Source: Calothrix sp. PCC 7507 (GTDB lineage Bacteria > Cyanobacteriota > Cyanobacteriia > Cyanobacteriales > Nostocaceae). Taken from it: DNA of 64,000 nucleotides. The notes below the pieces were generated by a model. That model did no database searches. It was not told the origin of the DNA and worked only from the letters and a program-made list of their open reading frames with translations. A program made the translations under genes and the position numbers. Shown here piece by piece: positions 51,231 to 59,976 of the stretch; positions within the stretch are counted from its first letter, which is position 1, and the number at the start of each line of letters is the position of its first letter. Location: NCBI RefSeq assembly GCF_000316575.1, contig NC_019682.1, positions 3,904,001 to 3,968,000 of the forward strand, written 5' to 3'.

Positions 51231-54122
51231 TTATTCGGGTCTTAAATCATTAGATAGTTCCACAATCCCCCTAGAACCATCAATTCTGACTCGTTGACCA
51301 TCTTGCAGCAGCCATGTAGCACCACGCACATCCATCACTGCAGGAATTCCATACTCACGAGCCACGATCGCCCCATGAGAAAGTCGTCCTCCGGCTTCAG
51401 CAATCAATCCTCCCGCCCTGACTAAAAGCGGTGCCCAGCCGGAATCTGTGTAAGGTACTACGAGAATTGTGTTCCGGTCAATGTCAGGGATGTTTTGTAA
51501 ATTTCGCAACACCTTGATCCTTCCCTCAGCTTGACCGTGGCTGGCTGGTATGCCTTGCAAAATTTGGTCAGAGTAGAGGGCAGAGGGTGCTAGGGGGTGA
51601 GGGGGTGTATTGCCGTAAACTAATAGGGGAATTTGGTTGATTTCACCATCTTGGACGAATTGCGATCGCCTAAATTGCACTAATTCCTGCAACTGATTGC
51701 TTAACTCAGGATTACCCGCAACTAGACTACCCACTTCCTCCAACTCCAGAAAAAAGATATCCCCAGGTTCCTGCAGTAAACCGGAGTTTAACCAGATTTT
51801 CTCTAGGGCGACAAAACTCCAACGCAATTCAGCTAGGAGTCGCGAATAAACTTCAGTGACTCGACCTTTAATATCTATGCGTCTTTGCACAAATCCCCGT
51901 TTTCGTTGAGCTGAAAATACCTGATTTATGGGATCTATACCTCCTCTTGGGCGATCGTTTCCTTGCATTAACTGCACAAACAACCGTTTGATATACTGGG
52001 GGTCTTCCTTCCAAGTAGGAACGGCAATATCAGTTCCGACTTCACTTAGATAGCCGTAATCTTCCAGCAATTCGTCAAAGTCGGAGATAATTTTCTGTCC
52101 TTCTGGAGTTTGCGCCAACTGCTCAAACACATTCTCTGGCTCGAAATCAGGTAATATGTCCTTGGCATCTGCGGCTAAATCACTCAGCGATCGCAATACT
52201 GCCACCTCTGGTGTCACACTATTATCTAATTTCCCATCTTTCACCCGAAAAATTGCTTGTCGCAGGGCAACACTTAGGGGTGCAAAAATGCTGTAATAAG
52301 TCCCACGATGCAGTAAATCGAGGATCGAGTCAACTCTTGCCAATAGTTGGACTGGTTCTAGTTGATCGACTGATTCTATAGTCAACTGCGACAACCCAGG
52401 CACAAACCATCTGTGATAATCCCGCTTAAATTCTTCTTCCAGGCGTAGTTCTCGCTTCAGCAACCGCATTAATCCGGGTAGATTCTCTAAGGTGGAATTC
52501 AAAGGTGGCTTACTTAATTTTGCGCCTCTAGTCAAAAACTCTAGACTTTCCGGCGGTAAACCCATGCGGAGGAATATCTCACCTAGGAGAGATGCATTGA
52601 AGTATGCCCTGGAATAGTGAAGTGTGGCGGTTGCTGTAAAATCTAAGCCAAGAGAGCGATCGCCCAATACTATAGTAAAAATATCTCCCCACACGCCACA
52701 AGTTAAGGGGCGATTAATTGACCAAGTTAAGGGGTGAATCACGCCAGGGATGACTTCGGCGGCTATTTTGCGTGTCCAGATAGGCAATAGGGTAGTGATC
52801 GGTCTAGCTTGCAATACCCAGAGATTTTGTCCGTCGTAACTCCACTCTATATCTTGAGGAATGCCGTGATAACGTTTTTCTAGGCTGCGGGCTAAGTATG
52901 CAACTTGTTTAATTAATGCTGGTGGTACTTGTCCTGCACCCTCTAATTGAATAGAGGAAAAATTTTCAGTTTCGATGACAAATGCCCGATATTGTTCTGG
53001 TGTGACTCTCCCGGAAACAACTTGAGTAGCGCTACCCGGTAAAGCTTCAATCACGATCGCCTCACCTTGTTGAGTAATCGGATCGCGACTAAAAGCTACA
53101 CCAGAATACACACTCTGGACTTGCTGCTGAATCAGCACTGCCATATTTGCTTCTGGAGAACTGCGATCGCGGCGATATTGCACAGCCGAGGGCTGATTAT
53201 AGGAATTATAAACTTGAGCGATCGCTGCTTGTAACCTCTCATGGCTAGTCACATCCAACACCGTCTCATACTGTCCCGCCGCAGAAGCTTGTTCTGAGTC
53301 TTCCCCAATCGCCGAAGAACGCACCACAAGCGGCGATAATTCCGATGGCTGAAAAAATTTCAGTACTGCTTCTGGATTATTAACAGGCGCAAGTATCCAT
53401 CCCTTCGGCACTGAATAACCCCATCGCTTAACTTCAGATAATGTCGCTGCCTTTTGTCCGACGATCGCCGCATCTAATTCATCATCTAGCGAGAAAATTG
53501 CTTGATCGCCCCGCAAAAACTCTAACATCCCCTGCGATCCTGCTTCTGCCTCTTGAGTAGGCAGGCTCAGATCATCGGGGATTTTGGTATAAATCCAGCC
53601 CAATAAGCCAGCCAGGGCAACAGCGGCGACGATTCTGGGGAAATCGTCGGCGTGTAAAAGTGCCACAAATAACGGAAATATAATCAACACGCCGTATTTG
53701 ATTAATTTTCTGGAGCGCAGAACTGTAAAGCTGATAGATGTCAAAAACAATACAAACCCTGCCACCAGTGGATCGTGTACTAACAATCCCCAAACGGCGT
53801 TTGTTGTCCCGGCCCCTCTGCCTATCCAGTATCTACCAATGACTAAGGCAATCAGAGCCACTAATTCCCATGTTGATCCTTCCTTAAAGAAAGCGCGGGC
53901 AATCAGCACGGCCGCGATTCCCTTAAAAGCTTCTGACAAAACTGCCAGAATGCCTACGAGTTTGCCGCCGTGATAAAAAGCGGCTGATACACTGATGTTT
54001 CCCGTTCCCAGTCGTGCTAATTGCTTTCCCTTCAGGGCGTAAGTAATCCAGGCAATTAGCGGTAGCGTGCCCAAAAGGGGGCAACCAATCAAAATAACTA
54101 AAGCACCCCAAAGTTCAATCAT
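51231..54122 (-). CDS. PlsY-like membrane domain fused to PEP-synthase-like phosphotransferase
   Basis: 963 residues. The N-terminal part (about 1-180) has membrane helices and a PlsY-like motif LGTGNISVSAAFYHGGKLVG, as in glycerol-3-phosphate acyltransferases. From about 205 to 440 is a PPDK_N/PEP-synthase ATP-grasp domain (GQKAATLSEVKRWGYSVPKGW, LVVRSSAIGEDSEQASAAGQYET, DIEWSYDGQNLWVLQARPITT). The C-terminus carries the swivelling His domain GGRLSHGAIVAREYGIPAV (His 916). The C-terminal TIM-barrel of PEP synthase is missing, as in rifampin phosphotransferase-type proteins. Phosphorylation of some membrane-linked substrate is inferred, not shown. The fusion is known in cyanobacteria but its role is unclear. 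Confidence 0.83.
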   Translation of the reverse strand: MIELWGALVILIGCPLLGTLPLIAWITYALKGKQLARLGTGNISVSAAFYHGGKLVGILAVLSEAFKGIAAVLIARAFFKEGSTWELVALIALVIGRYWIGRGAGTTNAVWGLLVHDPLVAGFVLFLTSISFTVLRSRKLIKYGVLIIFPLFVALLHADDFPRIVAAVALAGLLGWIYTKIPDDLSLPTQEAEAGSQGMLEFLRGDQAIFSLDDELDAAIVGQKAATLSEVKRWGYSVPKGWILAPVNNPEAVLKFFQPSELSPLVVRSSAIGEDSEQASAAGQYETVLDVTSHERLQAAIAQVYNSYNQPSAVQYRRDRSSPEANMAVLIQQQVQSVYSGVAFSRDPITQQGEAIVIEALPGSATQVVSGRVTPEQYRAFVIETENFSSIQLEGAGQVPPALIKQVAYLARSLEKRYHGIPQDIEWSYDGQNLWVLQARPITTLLPIWTRKIAAEVIPGVIHPLTWSINRPLTCGVWGDIFTIVLGDRSLGLDFTATATLHYSRAYFNASLLGEIFLRMGLPPESLEFLTRGAKLSKPPLNSTLENLPGLMRLLKRELRLEEEFKRDYHRWFVPGLSQLTIESVDQLEPVQLLARVDSILDLLHRGTYYSIFAPLSVALRQAIFRVKDGKLDNSVTPEVAVLRSLSDLAADAKDILPDFEPENVFEQLAQTPEGQKIISDFDELLEDYGYLSEVGTDIAVPTWKEDPQYIKRLFVQLMQGNDRPRGGIDPINQVFSAQRKRGFVQRRIDIKGRVTEVYSRLLAELRWSFVALEKIWLNSGLLQEPGDIFFLELEEVGSLVAGNPELSNQLQELVQFRRSQFVQDGEINQIPLLVYGNTPPHPLAPSALYSDQILQGIPASHGQAEGRIKVLRNLQNIPDIDRNTILVVPYTDSGWAPLLVRAGGLIAEAGGRLSHGAIVAREYGIPAVMDVRGATWLLQDGQRVRIDGSRGIVELSNDLRPE

Positions 54123-54306
54123 TGTGGATTTTGGATTTTAGATTTATTTTGCATGTTGCATCTCAAATCGCAAATCTAAAATCTTTTGGAAGTTTTATTG
54201 ATGGTTTTAAGGGCGCTTTTACTAGTTAAGCGATGGACACTTGGCTGCAACGGGAGCCGTTTTTGCCAGTGTCCTTCTAAGCAGCCAATTACTAAGCTAA
54301 TAATTC

Positions 54307-54447
54307 TTAGTTTAGCGCATAGGCAGCCTGTAGCGCCCAAATGATTAAACCAGCGATCGACCCCAATAGCAATACGGTAGAGATAGTAACTACTTTAGGG
54401 GAATCAGCACCCTTAAATTTCATAATTCCGCGATTTAAATCGGACAT
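54307..54447 (-). CDS. 46-residue single-span membrane protein
   Basis: Too short for routine ORF lists. ATG at 54447 preceded by AAGGAAGA at proper distance. The protein reads MSDLNRGIMKFKGADSPKVV, then a single hydrophobic helix (TVLLLGSIAGLIIWALQAAYA) and ends LN. The basic-to-neutral N-terminus and short lumen-side tail are reminiscent of small photosynthetic thylakoid proteins, but I cannot assign a specific name. A 6-bp stem ACTAAG/CTTAGT lies at the 3' end and may be a terminator. Confidence 0.7.
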   Translation of the reverse strand: MSDLNRGIMKFKGADSPKVVTISTVLLLGSIAGLIIWALQAAYALN

Positions 54448-54748
54448 AATTTTGTAATCTTCCTTTTTTACGGAGTTAATTTGTCCGTCTCGATTGTAGT
54501 CTTTCTGTTCAAAAATAAAGTTAAATTACCATTATTATTTTGTTTAAGCTTGGCAACTATGTGTGAAGCAGGGGGAATTGGGAATATTGCCTATTGCCTT
54601 TTTTATAAGTTGTTATAAATACTACTTTAGGTAGAAAATCTTACCTTACTCAGTGCCTAATACCCCATTTCCTACTTCAGAGAATATAGTATAATTTAAT
54701 ACTTTATTTCCTGACGAATTAATTTTCGCCAGTTATCTGGGAGCGTGT

Positions 54749-55717
54749 TTGCAGGTGAAAATAGTGCTGATCATCATTTTGGCGGTGGTTGTGGGATTGT
54801 TGGTGGCGGTTGAGGTGGGATTGCGATCGCTCTTTGGCTTCGGGAATCCCCTAATCTACATCAGCGATGAGCAAATTGGTTATTTGTTAGCTCCTAACCA
54901 GCGGACTCGGCGGTTTGGGAATCGCATTGAGATTAATGAATATTCTATGCGGAGTGGCCCAATCCAAAAAACCCCCGCACCCTCTACCCTGCGAGTGCTA
55001 ATTTTAGGCGATTCGATCGCTAATGGTGGCTGGTGGACGGATCAGGCTAATACGATTTCTAATTTAATGGCACAGTCTTTAACTGCAGCTAATACTAGTA
55101 ATTACTCTGAAGTAGAAGTATTAAATGCATCGGCTAATTCTTGGGGACCCAGAAATGAATTAGCTTACCTAGAACGGTTTGGCAATTTTAATGCTCAGGT
55201 AGTAGTGCTATTAATTAATACAGATGACTTGTTTGCTACTCCACCCACATCTTTACCTGTAGGACGCGATCGCAACTATCCAGATAGTAAACCTCCCCTA
55301 GCATTGGTGGAAGTTGTGCAACGCTATCTCCTCAAGCAAAAGCCGATTCCCGAACTGACAGCAGTGCAAAATGAACCAGGCGATCGCGTCGGCATTAATC
55401 TAGCAGCAATCAGCAAAATCCAAGCCCTAACTCATCAAACCAACAGCCAATTCCTGTTAGTGATGACTCCCTTACTCCGAGAAATTGGTAAACCAGGCCC
55501 CCGTGATTACGAAATTACAGCCCGCCAACGCTTGCTAGATTTTACGAAAACACAACAAATTACTTATATAGACATCCTGCCGATATTTAACTCTACCAAA
55601 AACCCGCAAGCTTTATACCAAGACCACATTCACATGAATTTATCAGGTAATCAATTAGTCAGTAAATTGGTAGAGCGATCGCTAAATGAAATGTTAAGTC
55701 ATGATATCAAATCTTAA
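54749..55717 (+). CDS. SGNH/GDSL-like hydrolase family protein, membrane-anchored
   Basis: 322 residues from a TTG at 54749, with GGGAG six bases upstream; a GTG two codons later is an alternative. An N-terminal helix (KIVLIIILAVVVGLLVAVEVGL) anchors it. The catalytic-block-like motif ILGDSIANGGWW (nucleophile Ser) and the C-terminal DHIHMNLSGNQLV (Asp-His pair) are those of SGNH esterases. LNASANSWGPRNELAYL is also typical. These enzymes often modify cell-envelope polysaccharide or lipid. Substrate unknown. Confidence 0.8.
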   Translation: MQVKIVLIIILAVVVGLLVAVEVGLRSLFGFGNPLIYISDEQIGYLLAPNQRTRRFGNRIEINEYSMRSGPIQKTPAPSTLRVLILGDSIANGGWWTDQANTISNLMAQSLTAANTSNYSEVEVLNASANSWGPRNELAYLERFGNFNAQVVVLLINTDDLFATPPTSLPVGRDRNYPDSKPPLALVEVVQRYLLKQKPIPELTAVQNEPGDRVGINLAAISKIQALTHQTNSQFLLVMTPLLREIGKPGPRDYEITARQRLLDFTKTQQITYIDILPIFNSTKNPQALYQDHIHMNLSGNQLVSKLVERSLNEMLSHDIKS

Positions 55718-56273
55718 GTTGGATCATTCTTATAGCATTTCTCAACAAGCGTGAGATACATCGGTAAGGGCATGGCAGTGCCATGCCCCTACACAGCGTG
55801 ATATATTTTTGTACTTCATTTGAATGGGAAGCGCTATAAGTTTCATAGCTAACAAGATCCCCGACTTCTACCCTTCTCCTGGGAGACGCTGCGCGAACGG
55901 GAAGCCACCCTTCGGGTGTCTAGAAGAAGTCGGAGATCTATAGTAACAGATTGAATCAGTTAACAATTAACAATCAACAATCCACATATATTTAGATTAA
56001 GTAACCGTTAAAAACACTAAAAAATATAGCAAAATAAAATCAAAAGTTTCTCTAAGAATTCCAGTTGCTGGCAACTTAACTAAGTGTCTTGAGTGTGGTG
56101 TCGTTTAGGTAGTGTGGAACTCATAACTAGTAGTCTGTCAGGGTTGAAATGAGGGACTGTAGTGTGAGCGTCTCGCTCACGCGGGCTTTTCGGCCCGCAC
56201 TACCAAAAACCCCTCAAAACAAAATTAACAAATCACTAGACTGGCTTATCTGTAAACCTTACGAGGTGACAAT
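55718..56273. repeat. intergenic region of nested hairpins
   Basis: Three elements and no gene. At 55731-55838 short ends TATAGC/GCTATA enclose the palindrome GGGCATGGCAGTGCCATGCCC. At 55855-55940 AGATCCCCGACTTCT pairs with AGAAGTCGGAGATCT around a GC-rich insert. At 56151-56215, GAGGG...CCCTC encloses two hairpins GTGAGCGTCTCGCTCAC and GCGGGCTTTTCGGCCCGC. All are typical of mobile palindromes of this genome. Confidence 0.65.
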
Positions 56274-56822
56274 ATGGACAGTAAGAAACTCCTGAGTCAA
56301 TATGCAACAGGAGAAAGGAATTTTAACGCAGCCATTCTGCATCAAGCAAACTTACGTAGCGCTGACTTAAGAGGAGCAAATTTTGCTGAAACCGACTTGA
56401 GTGGTGCCGACTTGAGTAGTGCTAACTTGAGTGGATGTAACCTAACTCGGGCAAACTTGACTAATGCAGACCTCAGTGGAGCCAATTTAAATGGTGCCAA
56501 CTTGAGTGAAGTAAACTTTATTGGCTCAGACTTAACTAGAGCCAATCTAGAAGGAACAAACCTCAGTCGCGCCGATTTGCGGAGTGCAAATTTAGTTTTA
56601 GCCAACCTGTTTGGCGCAAACCTCAGTGAGGCGGAAATGAGTGGTGCTAATTTAAGTGGCGCTAATCTCAGACAAACAAATTTGATTTGCAGCAACCTTA
56701 ATGAGGCGGAACTCAGTGGTGCAGATTTAACTGCAGCCACCATCACTGAACAAGAGATGAGCGGCAAAATTTTGCACGTTGGTTTATCCCATACCTGGGT
56801 GACATGGGCTGGTAGTTACTAA
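56274..56822 (+). CDS. pentapeptide-repeat protein
   Basis: 182 residues, ATG start with GAGGTGAC six bases upstream. Pentapeptides of the form A(D/N)LSG, ADLRS, ANLTN fill residues 23-155, giving a quadrilateral beta-helix. A non-repeat tail (EQEMSGKILHVGLSHTWVTWAGSY) follows. No catalytic domain or signal peptide. Distinct from the pentapeptide protein at 7852-8466. Confidence 0.9.
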   Translation: MDSKKLLSQYATGERNFNAAILHQANLRSADLRGANFAETDLSGADLSSANLSGCNLTRANLTNADLSGANLNGANLSEVNFIGSDLTRANLEGTNLSRADLRSANLVLANLFGANLSEAEMSGANLSGANLRQTNLICSNLNEAELSGADLTAATITEQEMSGKILHVGLSHTWVTWAGSY

Positions 56823-56859
56823 TTCTGATAGATAATGGTTGTTTTTGAAAGACAAAACG

Positions 56860-56892
56860 CAGTCAGGGCGCAACATATTTGCGCCCTGACTG
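56860..56892. terminator. strong hairpin between convergent genes
   Basis: CAGTCAGGGCGCA and its complement TGCGCCCTGACTG form a 13-bp perfect stem with a 7-base loop. It lies between the pentapeptide gene and the Cys-protein gene that points toward it, so it may terminate both. Confidence 0.8.
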
Positions 56893-56913
56893 TTTGGATG
56901 ATACTGTATTTTT

Positions 56914-57264
56914 TTAATACACTAAAGGTGTCGCACCACGCATCGCCCGTAAAGAATTGATGCAAGCAGGACAATCGCAGCCAAATAAATTGATTGCCAT
57001 ATCGCTTTCTTCGTCGTTGAACTCCAGCATGGGAGCATCGTCTTTAGACGGCTCTGCTTCCGGCTGATAGTTAGGGATTTGAGCCAAAACAGAAGCTCTA
57101 GCACATACTAAACCGACTTTATGTTTATTACGTATGCACGATAAACGGTCGGCGGTTGTGTTTTCTGGCTCTATTGCTTGGGCTTGATTAATCATCACTC
57201 CCATAGAGAGGATGGAGCCAAGAAGTAGGGGAGTCGAAAGCAAGCTTAGTATAAATTTGTGCAT
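56914..57264 (-). CDS. small exported Cys-containing protein
   Basis: 116 residues, ATG with CAGGAAAC upstream. A signal peptide (MHKFILSLLSTPLLLGSILS... ending near QAQA) is followed by a mature region with a C-terminal FGCDCPACINSL motif, whose CDCxxC cluster could bind metal or form a disulphide, and two earlier Cys (LSCIRN, LVCARAS). The middle is acidic (DDAPMLEFNDEESD). Family not recognised; a periplasmic redox or metal role is only a guess. Confidence 0.65.
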   Translation of the reverse strand: MHKFILSLLSTPLLLGSILSMGVMINQAQAIEPENTTADRLSCIRNKHKVGLVCARASVLAQIPNYQPEAEPSKDDAPMLEFNDEESDMAINLFGCDCPACINSLRAMRGATPLVY

Positions 57265-57548
57265 TTGTTTCCTGGGGAAAACAATTCCAACTGCTAAGAT
57301 TATCCGATTAAATCTTACAGTGCAAGTAAATGTTGATCAGGAACACCTGAGTTGCATGAGTGCTGAGTTCAATATCCATGATTAATGGTAGGCGATCGCT
57401 ACCATTTTGCATTAGAGTGTTCCACAAAATAAATGATCCAAAACCCGTCATTGCGATCGCGATCGCAATGACAACTGGGCATTTTTTTACTTGGAGTACT
57501 CTTACATAGGAATCGTAAATTGTCTTTGAAAAAATCTCAGTAGCCTTG

Positions 57549-57675
57549 TAGTGGACTGACACAGCTAAAATAGTGCATTAAGTGTAGGTTCCAACATTAT
57601 CAAGGCTTTGTTGGGTTGCGCTCCGCTTCACCCAACCTACGTCTAATGCAACATTTTAGCCTTGTCACGCCAGTA
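57549..57675. repeat. MITE-like element (family C, copy 2)
   Basis: About 127 bp with imperfect 31-bp terminal inverted repeats (TAGTGGACTGACACAGCTAA against TACTGGCGTGACAAGGCTAA). The interior is different from copy 1 at 14738-14857 and contains GTTGGGTTGCGCTCCGCTTC followed by ACCCAACC, so only the ends are shared. Confidence 0.72.
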
Positions 57676-58079
57676 GCGTGTGTTAGCGGAGCGTAACGTA
57701 CCACAGACTTGGGATGGTGCGTTACGCGCTTGATTTTTTACCTGAGGCGGAGTTCCCCCTGCGAAAATTGCCTTTCATTTTATTTGTAACAACTGACTTA
57801 AATCTAATAGTTTGTATCAGCAATTATCTATAGTTACGCACTTCAATTAAAAAGATTCGGCATTAAGAGCCACAATGATGTTGATATTATAATCATCTTC
57901 ATAGAGGGAAGATTATATATTAGAGTCTCCTCCCTTATTTTACAAAAATAGATAAACTTTTACTTATAGTTCCAATCTAATATTTATTTAAGACTTTAGG
58001 GTTGAGAGTTAACCATTTTGGCTTCAAAGCCTGTAAACTAATTTCAATCAGATAAATGATGGTTTGGCATCACATCAGA

Positions 58080-58092
58080 TTACAGTCATTAA
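58080..58092 (+). promoter_or_regulatory. putative CmpR-type LysR site
   Basis: TTACAGTCATTAA fits TTA-N7-TAA, the LysR-type motif described for CmpR at the cmp promoter of other cyanobacteria. It is 177 bp upstream of the cmpA start. The motif is short and expected by chance in AT-rich DNA; only its place gives it weight. Confidence 0.4.
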
Positions 58093-58268
58093 TACCAGTC
58101 ACCTAAGTTTTAACAAGATAGTTGAAATTGCCTTTTCTGTAAGGGAAGGGCTGAAATTCGCTGGACAAGCATAGGTGAAACTAACCATAGATTCAGACAA
58201 GAAAACCTAATATTTCTTGCCGTAATTTCCATGTCTAAAAAAAATAAATTCACATTTAAGGAGATGTT

Positions 58269-59651
58269 ATGACAGAGTTTTTTAATCGATTTTCTCGCCG
58301 CAAATTCATCTTAACAGCCGGAGCGTCTGCGGGTGCTGTATTTCTGAAGGGTTGTTTGGGAAATCCACCTGATAACCTTACTGGAGGGAACTCTCAAGCA
58401 AAGCCAACAGCTCAACAGGTAGCTAATATTAATCCCGCACAAGCACCAGAAACTACGAAAATTAAGTTGGGATATATTCCCATTATCGAATCGGCTCCCC
58501 TAATTATTGCCAAAGAAAAAGGCTTATTTGCAAAGTATGGGATGGCTGATGTAGAACTTGCAAAACAAGCTTCATGGGGTGCAGCACGAGACAACGTAGA
58601 AATTGGCTCTGCTGGGGGTGGAATTGATGGTGGACAATGGCAAATGCCAATGCCCCATTTAATTACAGAAGGTTTGATTACTAAAGGGAATCAAAAAATT
58701 CCCATGTATGTGTTGGCGCAATTGGTGACACATGGAAATGGAATAGCGATCGCCAGCAAACACCAAGGCAAAGGTATTGGTCTACAATTGGCTAGCGCTA
58801 AGTCTCTATTTAGCCAACTCAAATCCTCAACACCCTTCACCGCCGCCTTTACATTCCCCCACGTCAACCAAGATTTATGGATTCGCTACTGGTTAGCAGC
58901 AGGGGGAATCGATCCCGATTCCGAAGTGAAATTGTTGACAGTGCCAGCGGCTCAAACCGTTGCCAACATGAAAACAGGTACAATGGATGCCTTTAGTACT
59001 GGCGATCCTTGGCCTTATCGCATTGTCAAAGACAAAATCGGCTTCCTCGCCGCCCTCACCGCAGAGATTTGGAAGAATCACCCTGAAGAATACCTCGCCA
59101 TTAGAGCCGATTGGGTTGACAAAAATCCCAAAGCTACAAAAGCCCTACTCAAAGCAGTTATCGAAGCACAGCAATGGTTAGATAACTTTGACAACCGCAA
59201 AGAAGCAGCACAGATTTTGGCGGGAAGAAATTATTTTAATCTGAATTCACCTGACATCCTTGCAGATCCATATCAAGGTAAATATGACATGGGTGATGGG
59301 CGCAAAATTGATGATAAATCAATGGCGGCTCTCTATTGGAAAGATGCAAAGGGTAATGTTTCTTATCCCTATAAGAGTCATGATTTGTGGTTCATTGTGG
59401 AAAACGTCCGCTGGGGATTCTTACCCAAAGATTATGTGGACAATAATGGCGCTAAAGCTAAAGAATTGGTGAATAAAGTTAACCGCGAAGATATTTGGAA
59501 AGAAGCCGCAAAAGAATTAGGAATTGCAGCGGCTGATATTCCTACAAGTTCATCCCGTGGTGTAGAAGAGTTTTTTGATGGTGTGAAATTTGATCCTGAA
59601 AAACCAGAAGAATATCTCAAGAGTCTCAAAATTAAAAAAGTCGCTGTGTAG
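58269..59651 (+). CDS. cmpA: CmpA, bicarbonate-type substrate-binding lipoprotein (NrtA/CmpA family)
   Basis: 460 residues; AAGGAG sits seven bases upstream. A twin-Arg-like start ([22 protein letters not shown]) includes a lipobox with Cys 29. The family motifs [42 protein letters not shown] and [17 protein letters not shown] are present. The segment [17 protein letters not shown] has Glu (about 274) where nitrate-binding NrtA, as I recall it, has Lys (HPEK). That favours bicarbonate over nitrate. First gene of cmpABCD; there is no nirA upstream. Its TAG stop overlaps a repeat element. The nrtA alternative cannot be fully excluded. Confidence 0.78.
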   Translation: MTEFFNRFSRRKFILTAGASAGAVFLKGCLGNPPDNLTGGNSQAKPTAQQVANINPAQAPETTKIKLGYIPIIESAPLIIAKEKGLFAKYGMADVELAKQASWGAARDNVEIGSAGGGIDGGQWQMPMPHLITEGLITKGNQKIPMYVLAQLVTHGNGIAIASKHQGKGIGLQLASAKSLFSQLKSSTPFTAAFTFPHVNQDLWIRYWLAAGGIDPDSEVKLLTVPAAQTVANMKTGTMDAFSTGDPWPYRIVKDKIGFLAALTAEIWKNHPEEYLAIRADWVDKNPKATKALLKAVIEAQQWLDNFDNRKEAAQILAGRNYFNLNSPDILADPYQGKYDMGDGRKIDDKSMAALYWKDAKGNVSYPYKSHDLWFIVENVRWGFLPKDYVDNNGAKAKELVNKVNREDIWKEAAKELGIAAADIPTSSSRGVEEFFDGVKFDPEKPEEYLKSLKIKKVAV

Positions 59652-59713
59652 AGACGCGATTTTACTCTACGAGAAGCCGCACTTCGTGCGTCTACGCGTC
59701 TTGAAAGACCAAT
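59648..59713. repeat. palindromic repeat overlapping the cmpA stop (family E, copy 1)
   Basis: GTAGAGACGCGATTTTACTC to CTACGCGTCTTGAAAGAC, with an inner hairpin GCACTTCGTGC. The first bases (GTAG) contain the stop codon TAG of cmpA at 59649-59651. The same element, broken by an insertion of about 175 bp, is at 63203-63443. Confidence 0.8.
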
Positions 59714-59734
59714 AATCGACACTAATAGCCGTTA

Positions 59735-59947
59735 GAGGTTGTTTAAAAAATCTCAATTAAACCACATCTATTTTGAGAACCATAATTTTTCATGCGAAGT
59801 GGGAGCATCTTGCTCCCGTATGGTAGTAGCGGGCAAGACTTCGGCGTGAGCGCTCAGTCGAACGCTGCCCGCACTACTCCAGGTTTCAAAATCGACGAGG
59901 TTTAATACCATTCCTAGCGATTTCTAATCGCCCAAAACTTTTCTGAA
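59735..59947. repeat. structured repeat between cmpA and cmpB (family D, copy 2)
   Basis: Begins GAGGTTGTTTAAAAAA and ends CGCCCAAAACTTTTC, matching the ends of the element at 39502-39719. The interior has the hairpin GGGAGCATCTTGCTCCC and a larger GCGGGC...GCCCGC stem. It separates cmpA from cmpB by 325 bp together with family E. Confidence 0.65.
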
Positions 59948-59976
59948 AATCATAAATTTTAAGGAGAATCCAGTCA

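Larger units (their letters stand above)
57265..58268. other. long region upstream of cmpA without supported gene
   Basis: About 1 kb. A minus-strand frame at 57308-57562 has one hydrophobic stretch but starts inside a repeat and is not supported. A MITE-like element occupies 57549-57675. The rest up to the cmpA start is AT-rich, with a TTA-N7-TAA site at 58080-58092 and an AAGGAG ribosome-binding site seven bases before cmpA. The promoter of the cmp genes is expected here. Confidence 0.55.

Noticed and set aside
57308-57562. 84-codon minus-strand frame with one hydrophobic stretch
   Set aside because: The proposed start lies in the end of a MITE and no ribosome-binding site or family was found; a truncated gene is possible but not supported.
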